Positions 1-10,944 of a stretch of DNA of 35,405 bases are shown one piece after another. A program made the position numbers and the translations under genes. The notes below the pieces were generated by a model. It saw nothing but the letters and a program-made list of their open reading frames with translations. It was not told where the DNA came from and did no database searches. Source of the DNA: Chara braunii. Its lineage: Eukaryota > Streptophyta > Charophyceae > Charales > Characeae. Positions within the stretch are counted from its first letter, which is position 1, and every line of letters begins with the position of its first letter. The stretch lies in assembly GCA_003427395.1 (NCBI GenBank), contig BFEA01000524.1:998802-1034206 (forward strand), given 5' to 3'.

Positions 1-525
1 GTCTTTAAAAGCAAAAAAAAAAAAAAAAAAACATGTCTCTCTATCTGTCGCCTTGTCAGAAACTCGTGTTGTTTCACTATGGTGTTATATTCGAGAGAGT
101 GAAAGAGAGAGAGAGAGAAGCGTTTTTCTTGTAAAGCACAGAGAAACAAAAAAGCTCATTTGTCTCTTTCTTTCTGTCAATTGTTGAGAGAAATCATCTC
201 AAATGTGGCAAACCTTATGAACTGGTGAAAACCACATGTGAGACTAAATCCCCTCAAAAGTTCACTACTGAGTGACAATTACATGGTGAACAGGGACATC
301 GATTCAGTTTTGGCACGCAATACCCAACTCTCTCTCTCTCTCTCTCTCTCAAGTATTTTATACAAGCCATTGCAAGTACCCCAAAACATAACAATTCGTG
401 TGTCTCATGCCAATTTGACTGACACGTGTGAACAGGAAGACAAACTTGGGACTCCGCACATCGTTCGGGAAGGAGCGACATTGGTCACTAAATAAGACGG
501 TGTAGGTAAGAGAAGTCGAGTGAGC
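1..525. other. Upstream flank of the ULP1-like gene, no confident gene
   Basis: It contains a poly(A) run near positions 13-30, a GA-rich run near 95-119 and a CT run near 330-350. The frame of the downstream protease is open from about 238 to a TAA at 493-495, but part of that open stretch is the CT repeat read as Ser-Leu, so I do not call it coding. No promoter element is convincing. Confidence 0.4.
260..328. repeat. Palindromic ~70-bp mini-element, copy a
   Basis: It begins GTTCACTACTGAGTG and ends CACGCAATACCCAAC. These ends are imperfect inverted repeats of each other. The same start and end recur at 1784-1854 (71 bp) and in three units of exactly 70 bp at 4579-4984. This copy is the most diverged and lies just upstream of the protease reading frame. 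Confidence 0.5.
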
Positions 526-1737
526 ATGATAGAGTCACAGAAAAGCAATGCGGGTGGTGGCGACAAAAAGTGTTCGTATGTGGGTACAGAAACAGCGACC
601 AGTCCCAGGACAAAAAATAACGACGAAGAGTCATGCAGAGAGGTCGCAAACGAACTGTTGTTGCCACTGACCAGTGAGATGTCGGTGAAGAGGTGAAAGA
701 AAATGTTGAAGGACCCTTGGTACACAGAAATGTACGATATGATGACGGAGGGTGAAGTAAAGTCTCCCCAGCTGATGGTTGAAAAGTCATCCGACATTAA
801 GGGAAAGGCGAAAATTGAGGACATGACTAGAAGGAGAGAAGAGAAGACAGACATTAATGATGAGGACGAATTATTCCCCTTCACGTGGAAATCAAGGAGA
901 CATGTCATTCCCATAACAAAATCCGACGTTGCACGATTGTCCGACAATGAATGGCTGAACGACAACATTATCGACATTTTTTTGCAGTCTATGTATGAAG
1001 AACACTCACCGGCCCGGGACAGCCTCACAGTCCATGTGTGTACAACTTTCTGGCACCCCCAGATCATTGGTAATCAAAGCGGATGGGAAGATGCGATCAA
1101 GAACAGACCACGGAAGTTGCATCGACTAAGCAATGAATTGCGACGCACGACAGCTACTGTAATACCTGTGAACCATAGCAAATATTGGGTTTTGCTTCTG
1201 TTGCTGAATGTGAGAGACTTCTTGGCAATCAATGAGGACAACAATGTCGGCGAACCTCCTATTGCCATCGTTGTTGACTTCTTCAAAGGGAAGAAACGAG
1301 AGGAATGGAAGGTCTTGTGAACATTTCTGTGGCACAGATACCTCTACGAGGCATCCAATGCGAGGGTGTTGACTCCGAAAAAGGTTGATACGTCCTGGGT
1401 GACATGTAGAGATCTACTAGGATGTAAATCATTGCATGCGAAATGCCCGCAGCAGAACAATTTCACGGATTGTGGTGTTTATGTATGTTCCATCACTGCC
1501 AGAATAATACGATTTCTTGCAGGAACCGCGCCAACGGATGTAAGAGCTAAGGACATACTGAAAGTTATTAATAGAAAAGAGGTGAACGAAATAACTGTTC
1601 ACAAATTTCTTCAGTTCATGGTGGACCGGCTAGCGCGCTGTGCTGCAGTTGCAAAAGGTAACGGCACACTCGCGACCTCACACATAGAGAAAGCGTTAAG
1701 AGGCCTTATAAATAGAAGACAGAGCAGTACTTCGTAA
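526..1737 (+). pseudogene. Decayed ULP1/SENP-type (peptidase C48) cysteine protease
   Basis: C48 proteases remove SUMO-like modifiers, and many copies travel in plant and algal DNA transposons. Read from ATG 526 in one frame this gives 403 codons. The N-terminal ~115 residues are charged and low in complexity. The catalytic domain follows, with SDNEWLNDNIIDIFL (substrate-entry helix of the family), VIPVNHSKYW, VVDFF and CPQQNNFTDCGVYVC. The Asp (codon at 1276), the Gln and the nucleophile Cys (1471-1473) are present. Where the family has His before Trp (yeast Ulp1 YHW) this copy has Tyr, TAT at 1183-1185, one C-to-T change from His. Two in-frame TGA codons (694-696 and 1318-1320) interrupt the frame, the second between the Asp and Cys motifs. 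The start is the first Met after the TAA at 493. Family assignment is firm. Inactivity is inferred from the two stops and the lost His. Confidence 0.85.
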
Positions 1738-1783
1738 GGCATGAATTACCGTTCCGAGTGTAAAAGGAAAGTATCGAAGGAAA

Positions 1784-1854
1784 GTTCACTACTGCGTGCA
1801 ATTTGAACACAAAGACCGATCTTTTGACCAGTTGATTGGCACGCATTAGCCAAC
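1784..1854. repeat. Palindromic ~70-bp mini-element, copy b
   Basis: It starts GTTCACTACTGCGTG and ends GCACGCATTAGCCAAC, and the two ends are imperfect inverted repeats. With copy a it flanks the protease frame in the same orientation. Its outer 20 bp (1838-1857) match the reverse complement of 4576-4595 with one mismatch, so copies b and c form an inverted pair around the 2312-4127 gene. Confidence 0.55.
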
Positions 1855-2035
1855 CTTCTTGCAAAGACAGTCGGGGAGGTAACTTCCAAGGATTTGTTGG
1901 TGATGATCTTTATTTTTATTTTTTTCCTTTTAATGACTATGCGAATCCGTGCCGCATGACAATACAGATAGACTCCAAGAACGAGCAAAGCGGTTGGCGA
2001 CTTAAATGACGTCGCAGTATCAATAATAAGACAAT

Positions 2036-2075
<40 letters not shown>

Positions 2076-2091
2076 CCAATGATAAGACAAT

Positions 2092-2138
<47 letters not shown>

Positions 2139-2311
2139 ATCAATGATAAGATAATGGTCTCTCTCTCNCTCTCTCTCTCTCTCTCTTTGTCTCTCTGTCT
2201 CTCTCTCTCTCTGTAACCAATTCGGGGGTCAGGGGTGTATGATCTGACCCACGACATAGCTGACGCAGTTATTGTTGTATCTAATTTGATGTATGTTGTA
2301 AAAAAAGGGTC
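1855..2311. repeat. CT-microsatellite minisatellite, three units
   Basis: From about 2015 to 2213 the block GTATCAATGATAAGACAATGG followed by a CT run occurs three times (the first as CAATAATAAG...ATAG). One N lies in the third CT run at 2168. The same block recurs once at about 5041-5078. The rest of this interval has no recognisable gene. Confidence 0.7.
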
Positions 2312-4127
2312 ATGGCTCCAAGGCCAAAATATGAGGATCTGTGCAGGTCTTTGAAGGTCGTGGAAAAGAACGATAAGGGGAGGAAAAAATGCAAGGTTGA
2401 TAAGAAAAAAGACAGGAGAGAGCATCGCAGAAGCGTATGCGAGAAAGCGAAAACGAAGCGGACGCATGGTCGTATAAACGAACCACTTGTTTCTCTTCCA
2501 TCATGACACAGAGAGATTTCAAAGTTGAAAGAACGTAACGAAACACCCCCAGCAATTCCCGTCGAGAGGAACCGAGCCAGCGACATCGAGAACCGTCCAC
2601 CAAAAGCGTCCGAGAAGAGGTCGCGAGAAGTGAGAACATCGAAGCAAGACCACAAGACGAAGAAGAGGATCACACACAAAAACGACAAAATAATGGAGAC
2701 GATCGATCTGAGAGGCTCGGACGATTTGCACAGCGCGGTCCAAGAGGAAGCAGAAGACGAAGACGACCAGTCCATATCAGAAAAAGACGGACGGAGAGGA
2801 AGACGAGGCAATGAGCGACGAGGGAAGTGACAGTGAAACTTCCGGCGGAGATTCTCATGATGCTGACGAGGCCGATGATGAGGAAGAGAGGAGCAGTGAC
2901 GACACAACGCAAGATGAGGACGACGAAGAGGCAGATGAAGACGGGAGGGGCGCGGAGGAGAGAGATATTTCACCATCTCTGGAAAGAACGCGATGCACAA
3001 GCGAACGTGAACAGAACAAGGAGAGAGCCGCATGCGACACGCCCCCGAATGACAAACAACTATTGAGGAAGGACAACAAAATTCAAGGGCGGGATATGCT
3101 GGCATATCCATAATGCGAGGAAATTATTGTGCTTTGTTCACTGAATTATCGATTTTCGCAGGTACAAAAATGAATGCGATATTTCGAGTTTTTAATATCA
3201 TTTTTGCGTTCTAATGTGTGTTTTCCACCAGATGGCACGAATTTGTAAAGAAAACCACACGCGACCGGATAAGGACAGAGAAAAGCCGACTAACAAAGCG
3301 GCGTTTTCACGAAGAAAATGAAGGACAGACTGTTTCGTTCAGTCGTAAAAACCTTTGCGTTTTCTGCAGCGAAGGACGCAACACTGTACCCAACAGAGGA
3401 CGGATTTTTCACAGCGCTGCAAACAATAGCAAAACTAATAGGGGAGAGTACGGAGGAAGGACGGCGATCATACGTAGCGGAGAGCGGGATTCGAGAGGTG
3501 ATAGGGGGGTGCAATAGAATGAGGACAACAGTGCGTGGAGAGATAACATGACAACTGAATCATTGGTTTTGGGCTGAAAAAGGTATCCCGCTTGTACGAT
3601 CGCAGCAAACGGATCACCAACTCTCTACTCGCAACAAGATGCGAGCAGAGATGAAGGACGACAAAATATGGAGGCGGAGCGGCGACGATCCTTGAGGCGC
3701 ACCAGCGTTCAAGACGACACTCACAAAGGTTTTCCAGATGAGGAGGGACGACACGAACCTTGGCATGACGCTGCAGCAACTGGCTTTTGCAGAAATGGTT
3801 CTGCAATGTGAAATCGAGCAGACAACAAAGAACAGTAGAGCAGCCGACCAGATACAAAAATTGACATGTTTAAAGCAGAACATCGTATCATCTGTCCGCA
3901 GCCGCGACACAGTCATGAGCTTTTCGATTTTCAAGTTCGACCACGCTGCATCTGTTTCTAAGAAGGCCATTGCTTTATTTCGAGCTGGCCTGCCCTCTGT
4001 CTACAGGAACGGGTCACATAACATAATGGTAACAGATGACGATTTTGACTTGGAGTTCATTGCACCACCTCGTGAGAGAAGTAGAGACAGGAAGAGGGAT
4101 AGAGAAAGTTTGTGTGCCAAACCTTGA
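2312..4127 (+). pseudogene. Decayed hydrophilic protein gene, possibly two exons; function unknown
   Basis: I do not recognise the family. Exon 1 (2312-3161) encodes a Lys/Arg-rich start (KCKVDKKKDRREHRR), then a strongly acidic stretch (DDEEERSSDDTTQDEDDEEA). Exon 2 (3232-4127) has more globular sequence, such as DGFFTALQTIAKLIGE and MTLQQLAFAEMVLQCEIEQ. The chain would be near 580 residues. The frame is broken by TGA at 2504, 3549 and 3693, by TAA at 3111, and by two frameshifts (about 2750-2811, and in an A-run near 3315). The pieces are joined as one gene because the frames on either side of each stop stay open and coding-like, and because removing a 70-nt GT-AG segment joins the halves in phase. 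Basic-then-acidic composition is compatible with a nuclear or DNA-binding accessory protein, but that is only inference. It could instead be two genes. Confidence 0.45.
3162..3231 (+). other. Putative 70-nt spliceosomal intron
   Basis: The donor reads CAG|GTACAAAA and the acceptor TTTTCCACCAG|AT. A TTCTAAT branch-point-like motif lies about 20 nt before the acceptor. Sixteen open codons follow the TAA at 3111 up to the donor, and splicing continues in phase into ATGGCACGAATT. Without RNA evidence this stays tentative. Confidence 0.4.
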
Positions 4128-4578
4128 ACAATGGGCGGGGGAGGGGAGGGAAACATATTTGTGTGAACCAGAAGGTTCATAACGAAACCTGCCACCAAGA
4201 GTTGCAGGAGATCATTGTCATTGCATGCTTGAGAGAGAGAGAGAGAGAGAGAGATGATGACTGTGAACTACGACACTCAAACAATTATTGTACAATATAT
4301 GCTCTGTTATTTATGATACAACATTGTACAATCCCTTGTACTGCTCATCATTGTCTAATTCAAGAGTGAGCGACTATGTAATGTGTAATACCATTATGTA
4401 TAAAGACATCAAAGTTTGCAGAGGAAAATAGGAGACCAATGAGAAGGCAAGGGTCGTTGCAACCCGTGACTTGCCTCAGTGACCATAAATACAACTACCC
4501 ACACTAAAAACATGAGAAGATGTGGTTGACAAACATCACCCACAGCCTGCAAATGTTATTGGTTCTCGTCAATGCAAG
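4128..4578. other. Intergenic, short GA microsatellite
   Basis: A (GA)12 run lies at about 4231-4254. The rest is unremarkable sequence with no coding signal I can support. Confidence 0.5.
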
Positions 4579-5010
4579 GTTGGCTAGTGCGTGCCACTCT
4601 CTCTCTCGGTATGACATGTTGGCGAATTTGTGTCACGCAATAGTGAACCGTGCTCGTACCAGGGCGGCTCAGCATATGATTGAGGCTCCGACATGTGTCC
4701 ATCAGTGGAATGAAATACCGCCATCCATTCGATGAGGAAAAAAAAAAGGTTGGCTACTACGTGCTACACTCTCTCTCGGACTGACATGTTGGAGAAATTG
4801 TGTCACACAGTAGTGAACCCTGCTTGTAGCAAAGCAGCTCAGCAAATGATTGAGGCTACCGCATGCGTCCATCCGTAGAATGAAATACTGCAATCGAGAA
4901 GACTCAAAAGAAAGGTTGGCTACTGCGTGTCACTTTCTCTCTCGGACTGCCATGTTGGAGAAACCGTGTCACGCAGTAGTAAACCGTGCTTGTAGCATTG
5001 CCTCCCCACC
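4579..5010. repeat. Three tandem ~168-bp units, each with a 70-bp palindromic mini-element (copies c-e)
   Basis: Mini-elements occupy 4579-4648, 4749-4818 and 4915-4984, each exactly 70 bp. They start GTTGGCTACTGCGTG-like and end CACGCAGTAGTGAAC-like, with a short CT run inside. The spacers between them are also alike (GCTCAGCA.ATGATTGAGGCT, then a run ending AATGAAATAC.GC), so the whole ~168-bp unit is tandemly duplicated and the third unit is truncated after the palindrome. Confidence 0.75.
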
Positions 5011-5018
5011 ATATTTTC

Positions 5019-5078
5019 CTCTCTCTCTCTCTCTCTCTCAGTATCAATGATAAGACAATGGTCTCTCTCTCTCTCTCT
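5019..5078. repeat. CT microsatellite with the 2.0-kb minisatellite block
   Basis: A CT run is followed by GTATCAATGATAAGACAATGG and another CT run, matching the units at 2015-2213 in the same orientation. Confidence 0.7.
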
Positions 5079-5079
5079 A

Positions 5080-5616
5080 TCAATCTCTTATTTTCTTCAT
5101 TCAGTGTGTATTGCATGTCAGGAGTACTAGAAGACTCAAAGATTGACAAATGTGAAAGAGCATAGTGTTTCGTGCAGTAGGAGAAAAAGGTGCAGAAGTT
5201 GGCCCTCGTTCTGGGAAGAAACCGTAAAAACGTACGACACGAGCTCAAATTTCGATTTTTTTCCCCAACAAAAAATGCAACGTTCAACAATTGGTAAACA
5301 AGTTTTCAACAACTTTTCAACAAGTTTTCAAGAAATGGACCAACAATTGGACACACTATTTTCTGTTTACCAAATGTTTGGTCAGCATTGAATTCCTTCA
5401 CTTCTGGTGGAACACATGACACTCCCCCGCCAAACAGTTTATTAACACAGTTCCAATGGTTTAAAAAAGAGGTACACATGTGATCATCCTGTCATAAAAT
5501 TTGCCACAATTTTTCTGTTGGACCGGGAAACACTTGTCGAGCACATCGGCTCCTGCCTTTTTCGCAAAGGCGAGAGCCCTCCCGGTCATGTCACGCAAGA
5601 GAAAAACAAAATAAAA
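5080..5616. other. Intergenic, short internal echo repeat
   Basis: Around 5285-5350 ACAAGTTTTCAA-like words repeat two or three times, and CAACAATTGG occurs at both ends of that stretch. An 82-codon open frame at 5143-5391 overlaps it and has no family features, so it is not called as a gene. Confidence 0.4.
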
Positions 5617-5990
5617 CAAAGAGACAAGGCGGACGTGGTTTCGTCGTCCCTTCGTTGCTCTAGCCGGGTGCGCCAGCTATACATCCTGCGATTCCCGCGG
5701 GGCATAAAACTTGCCTTCCCTAAGGGGTTGTCACCACCCTTAGGGGCGTACCCCTACCTAGCTACTGACCCACGTGCGAAAGCTTTTAAATGCAATCGCA
5801 GAGGTAGGTCAACCGATGGCGTTTACTCATTCGCTGTAGTATAGATATGCTTGGTTAAACCCCAAGTGGACCCGAGCGTCGTCTGTCCCTTAGGGCGCTG
5901 ATCTCCTAAGTACGAAACGAAGGTCGGTCGACTAGGACGGTCTCAACCAAGCGTGAAACTACTAAATTCAATCCTAGTCCCTTCGACACA
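5617..5990. repeat. LTR-like fragment related to the 29.5-kb sequence
   Basis: GTGCGCCAGCTATAC, TGTCACCACCCTTAGG, GCGAAAGCTTTTAAATGCAAT, CAGAGGTAGGTCAACCGATGG and GGTTAAAC.CCAA align in order with diverged counterparts at about 28892-28906 and 29469-29605. The shared order across several hundred bases, with a MITE present only in the right copy, supports common descent. By eye the identity is moderate, so this is an old copy. End positions are approximate. Confidence 0.55.
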
Positions 5991-7200
5991 CATTCAAAAG
6001 AAAGTTATAACATCCACATATATTTATATAAAAAAACAAAGTCGACAGTAGTCGACAAAAATACATCCAATACGAATTGATAACTAAAAGAATTTGAATC
6101 ATCATATGGTACATCCAATAACACAAGATCGAAATAAAATCCGACCACCTCGGGTCAAACTTGATAAATAAAAATTCATACAACCGCCAACAAAGAGTTG
6201 GCTTCGACAATAATATTGATTCAACCGACAAGGTAGTCGGCTGCCTTAGTTTTGACTTGATGAGACGCGTTGCCAAAGTCATTCATTCCACCCTACCGCC
6301 GACCTAAGATTAGACACGCTCACACCTGTTTCTGTACACGTCTGATTTTGTTAGATGACGGGGTGCTTTATGAATGATTCTTCATCAAGTACATTACTTG
6401 AAGTATTCCATGTCTCTCCCTCTATGAAGTGGTCTGGGGTACTTCTCCTCCTCGCCCGAGCACAAAACTCGGATCTAAGAAGTCAGGATGTCTCCTCCGA
6501 ATCGGCAAAGTACCCCCCCGTAGAATGATCCACTCTAGGTCGATAACACAGTCAACTCCTAAAGCAACAAACCCCCGTCCCAGATGCTTCCTGGAGAAAG
6601 AGAATATGTCAACTGCAAGCAACTTTCAATTATTTTTACTTCTCATGAGTTCAGGGTAGCTTGGATGAAAAGAAATCGAAGAAGATAGAGAATGAGAATC
6701 ATTTGGACATGTACAGGTAGATAAGTTCATTCGGGATAGAAATGGTCAACTTCAGGAAAATAACTAAGTTTAATTATCTTCATCTTCATTATATTGACAA
6801 AGTTTTCCGTTGAAATCATTCACTTCAAGATACGAATGTTTTTAACGTTCAGACAGGCGAAAGATAGAAACAAAACAATTTTTTTTATCATCCCGTGTAG
6901 ACACAATCAACCTTCTTTGCAAGCATCCTTCTATCTACCTGCACTCAGAGCAAACAAACAAGTTCAAGGAAAACCAGTGCAACCCCATGCCCAAGTCAGA
7001 CCTCACCATTCATATGCAAACACACATTTCCTTTGTCTTTTCAATGAACATTCAATGAACAGGGTCAAGCAAGTGTGGGTTCACACAGGTGTGAAGGAAA
7101 GCATGAGTCAATCAACTGACCTTGAGTGAATTTTGAATCGACTCACTAAAGAAAAATGAGTAATTTCTCAATTAAAAAAAATGTTCGTTGTTGAATATGA
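5991..7200. other. No gene seen
   Basis: There is AT-rich sequence to about 6290 with a GTCGACAGTAGTCGAC inverted repeat near 6040, then mixed sequence. Open frames on both strands at 6422-6659 and 6794-7129 lack any motif I recognise. Confidence 0.4.
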
Positions 7201-8450
7201 AAGTATGAGGCTCACATGAAAATATGTGCCTCACAACTCCACAAGTTGTGGCCTTTCTCCTGCGCCACAGTCCCCGTCCTCTCCTAAATGTCTGAATGAG
7301 CAGAGGCTGAGGTACAAGAAAAACTCACGCGAGATAGCCCTCCAGGAGGGTGTTCCCACAAATGAGTTCTCACGTGGTTCCAATGCCCCAGACAATCCTA
7401 ACGCAGTCCCATTGCATCACAACCTCCCAGACTGTCTCGACGCCATACCAACTTCACCACGTCCTCCAAGGATACTTCCCAACCAATCGCATGTCCATGC
7501 TGCCTCAAATCACCCTGTCCGCTCACAATACTCACACCAACATGTCCGTCCCGATCTCAAATAAGTCCCACCTGGTCCCAAAATGGTCCCTGATTGTCCC
7601 AATGCAGTCCCACACCATCGCCCGTAATACCATATGGTCCGAGACCCAAAACCGCACGCACGGCGCGCAACAAAAAAAGAAAAAGGTAGGTCTGGCTTAA
7701 AACCGCATGTGGCGCGAGCCCCAATAAAATAAAAATGTCCTTCCGGCGCACATCGCAAGTGCCTCAACTCCAATAGCCACTGCTGCGACCACTCACTCCG
7801 CTCTCTCTTCATGTTGTCGGCCCATGCACCACTGTTGCACATACCCAATCGTGCACCAGTCTCGCACAATCCCAACCACATACCAACGCGAGCCCAACCT
7901 CAAGGCCACACTGGGATCCACCATAACTGTTGCACACCACAAAGAAAAAAGAGGACCACTGCTCGCCACGCCGTCAAAACGGGTACCATGTCGCCGTGCA
8001 AAAAAAATTGGAAGTATTATCCCACCGAAAATGTCGCTGCCATGTCAAAATTTTGGCAGCGTAACCTAAAAAAAAAAGAATATCGCCGCTGTCGTGCCAC
8101 CAAACGAACAATACCTCCCCTTAGGGAGACCTTGATGTCGCCATGCCGTCAGTCCGACAGCACCGCACCACCGAAGTGTCATTGCCGCCGAGCCAAAAAA
8201 ATTGGCAGCACCTCCCCACCGAAGTGCCGCTGTCGCAGCCTCACAACCGCAACTCCTGCCCATGCACACAACGCACGCACATAGGTGGGCCAAAAACTCC
8301 CAACCCTCAGCTATGGGCGCCTCCTGTCGCTCCCCCAAGTGCTCCTGCAGACCTCCACCACTTTGCTAGCATTCCCTCACTACAGCCAACCAGCATTCAT
8401 ACAAGTGAATGCCCCAGTAACACTACCACAAGTGTAAGGTTGTTGGGTGG
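7201..8450. repeat. C/A-rich tract with imperfect ~50-60-bp repeats
   Basis: Between about 7985 and 8240 a unit of the type GCCGNGCCAAAAAAATTGG followed by CCCACCGAAGTGCCGCTG recurs two to three times, with a shorter related piece near 8150. Upstream, from 7370 to 7620, the words GTCCCAATG and CAGTCCCA recur. The overlapping open frames are long only because TA-containing stops are rare in such sequence, so I call none of them. Confidence 0.4.
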
Positions 8451-8670
8451 AGTGGTGACTCTTATAACCAGTCGAAGGCATGTGGGCAGCTGCTTTGCTC
8501 ACAACCAGGCAAAATTTGTGGGTGCTTCTGACCCTCGATCTGTTTCAACGGCCAGGAGCTAGTTGCCTTGGTTTTCCTCTAGGGGACCAAGGTTATCAAC
8601 CCCCAGAAGTACCTGGTCGTTTTCCCAGGCCAAGTGGTCCCGGAAATGGATGTACTCAGCCACTTTACTG

Positions 8671-9670
<1,000 letters not shown>

Positions 9671-9674
9671 ACAC

Positions 9675-10212
9675 CTAAATAATAATAAAAAAAGAAGTAA
9701 AATCTAAAAGTAAATAAAAAATCTAAATAAAAATATAAAAGAAGAAAATCCAAAGCAAATCTAGAAAAAGAAAACTAAAGAAAATCTAAAGAAGAGAAAA
9801 AAAATAAAAACAAATTACCTTCAAAAAACGGTCGCCCGTTGAAAATGGGCACCGTCAGGTGCACTGGGGCTTTCAGTACCCTAGTCACTTCTAGTACCGT
9901 CATGTGGCGCTTCACTTTTGAATTAGTTGTAGTTGTTTTATTATTATTATTATTTTCTTACTAAATCCGTTGGCTCAAAACCAACGATCATTTCTACCTC
10001 CTTGCGCCATGTCCGCACACCCACGAACTATTGAAAGACAGACCTATGTCTGAATCTATGAGGGAATTGGACCATTTCTCGATTTATGCATGTCATCATT
10101 GCGAAGGGGCCATGCTGATCTTGGCGCCGCTAATTTCAGTCGCGCGATCTCGAAGATCGCACGACCAAAATCAGTCGTGCCCAACCACCCTCACGTAGTG
10201 GCCTTCTCCAAA
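9675..10212. other. A-rich stretch and hairpin, no gene
   Basis: 9675-9815 is A-rich on the plus strand. At 9828-9855 ACGGTCGCCCGTTGAAAATG continues to a matching ACCGT and can fold as a hairpin. Around 10143-10166 GCGATCTCGAAGATCGC forms another short hairpin. Confidence 0.45.
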
Positions 10213-10304
10213 AGGAGCTAGCCCAGTATGATGCGTGTTGTCGGCCTTGATCCCGGTATCTGTTGGGCGAAAGTCTGACGTCGTAACCTACTGGGCTAGC
10301 TCCT
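10213..10304. repeat. Perfect 16-bp inverted repeat, 60-bp spacer
   Basis: AGGAGCTAGCCCAGTA at 10213-10228 is the exact reverse complement of 10289-10304. No target duplication is evident immediately outside it (AA before, CA after). It could be a very small foldback element or an RNA hairpin. Confidence 0.6.
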
Positions 10305-10944
10305 CACGACCGTTATAGGAGCAACTTTTCTATAAGAAGAGTTTGACTCTGGCCTTCCCTCCTGCCTATGGCCTTGCAGGCCCTGCCTGCCCGAGGCCTT
10401 GCAGACTCGCCTGCTCGAGGTCTAACAAACCTCGGTTACTGGTCCTGCCCCGTCGATTGGCTGCGTGACCACAACTTGATTGGCCACGTAACAGGGTAGG
10501 CCTCGACATCGGCCTGTTTCCACCATTTTCCGTGGCCGGCTATCTATCAATAACCTGAGCGATCACCCATATCTGGCACGACCCTCCGTTTAGCCTACTT
10601 ACACTCTGAATCGTGCGACTTAACAGCCGCGCGTCATTATTTGAAGTAGAATAGGTTTGACCTCAGCCTTCCCATATCCGCACACCTCTACATCATCGAC
10701 AAAAAAAAACACTGCCGATTACTGCCATTACTTTCGGATGCCGCATGCGTCCTAACTACGGTTTTAAAAGTTTTAGTTTCCTGGTCATAGGTCAGGTCTT
10801 AATAAACTTTTAATAAACGTTAGCCTCATCAAGTCCTTCAATTCAACGAAAAGAGTCGGACAGTGTCCGACGTTTTAAAATCCCCGACAAATACCCTTGT
10901 CAGCACATTTGCCCCGATAACGGTTATCATACTTTCTCCTCTCT
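10305..10944. other. No gene; palindrome and leader-like echo
   Basis: At 10855-10871 GTCGGACA-G-TGTCCGAC is a perfect 8-bp palindrome. At 10874-10892 GTTTTAAAATCCCCGACAA closely matches GTTTTAATGTCCCCGACAA at 14622-14640, the sequence next to the PBS. This suggests a second, degraded copy of the retroelement leader just beyond the Gag-like region. Confidence 0.4.

Noticed and set aside
405-1067. Long minus-strand frame over the ULP1-like gene
   Set aside because: It is antisense to a gene with clear C48 motifs and has no motif of its own.
2281-3111. 276-codon minus-strand Ser/Leu/Arg-rich frame
   Set aside because: It is the antisense shadow of the Lys/Arg- and Asp/Glu-rich plus-strand frame.
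6422-6659. Open frames on both strands that looked faintly like a retroviral-type protease region
   Set aside because: No D[ST]G active-site motif or neighbouring pol sequence is visible.
10119-10140. TGGCGCCGC on the plus strand as a third PBS
   Set aside because: Only the first eight bases match and no LTR-like end or leader accompanies it.
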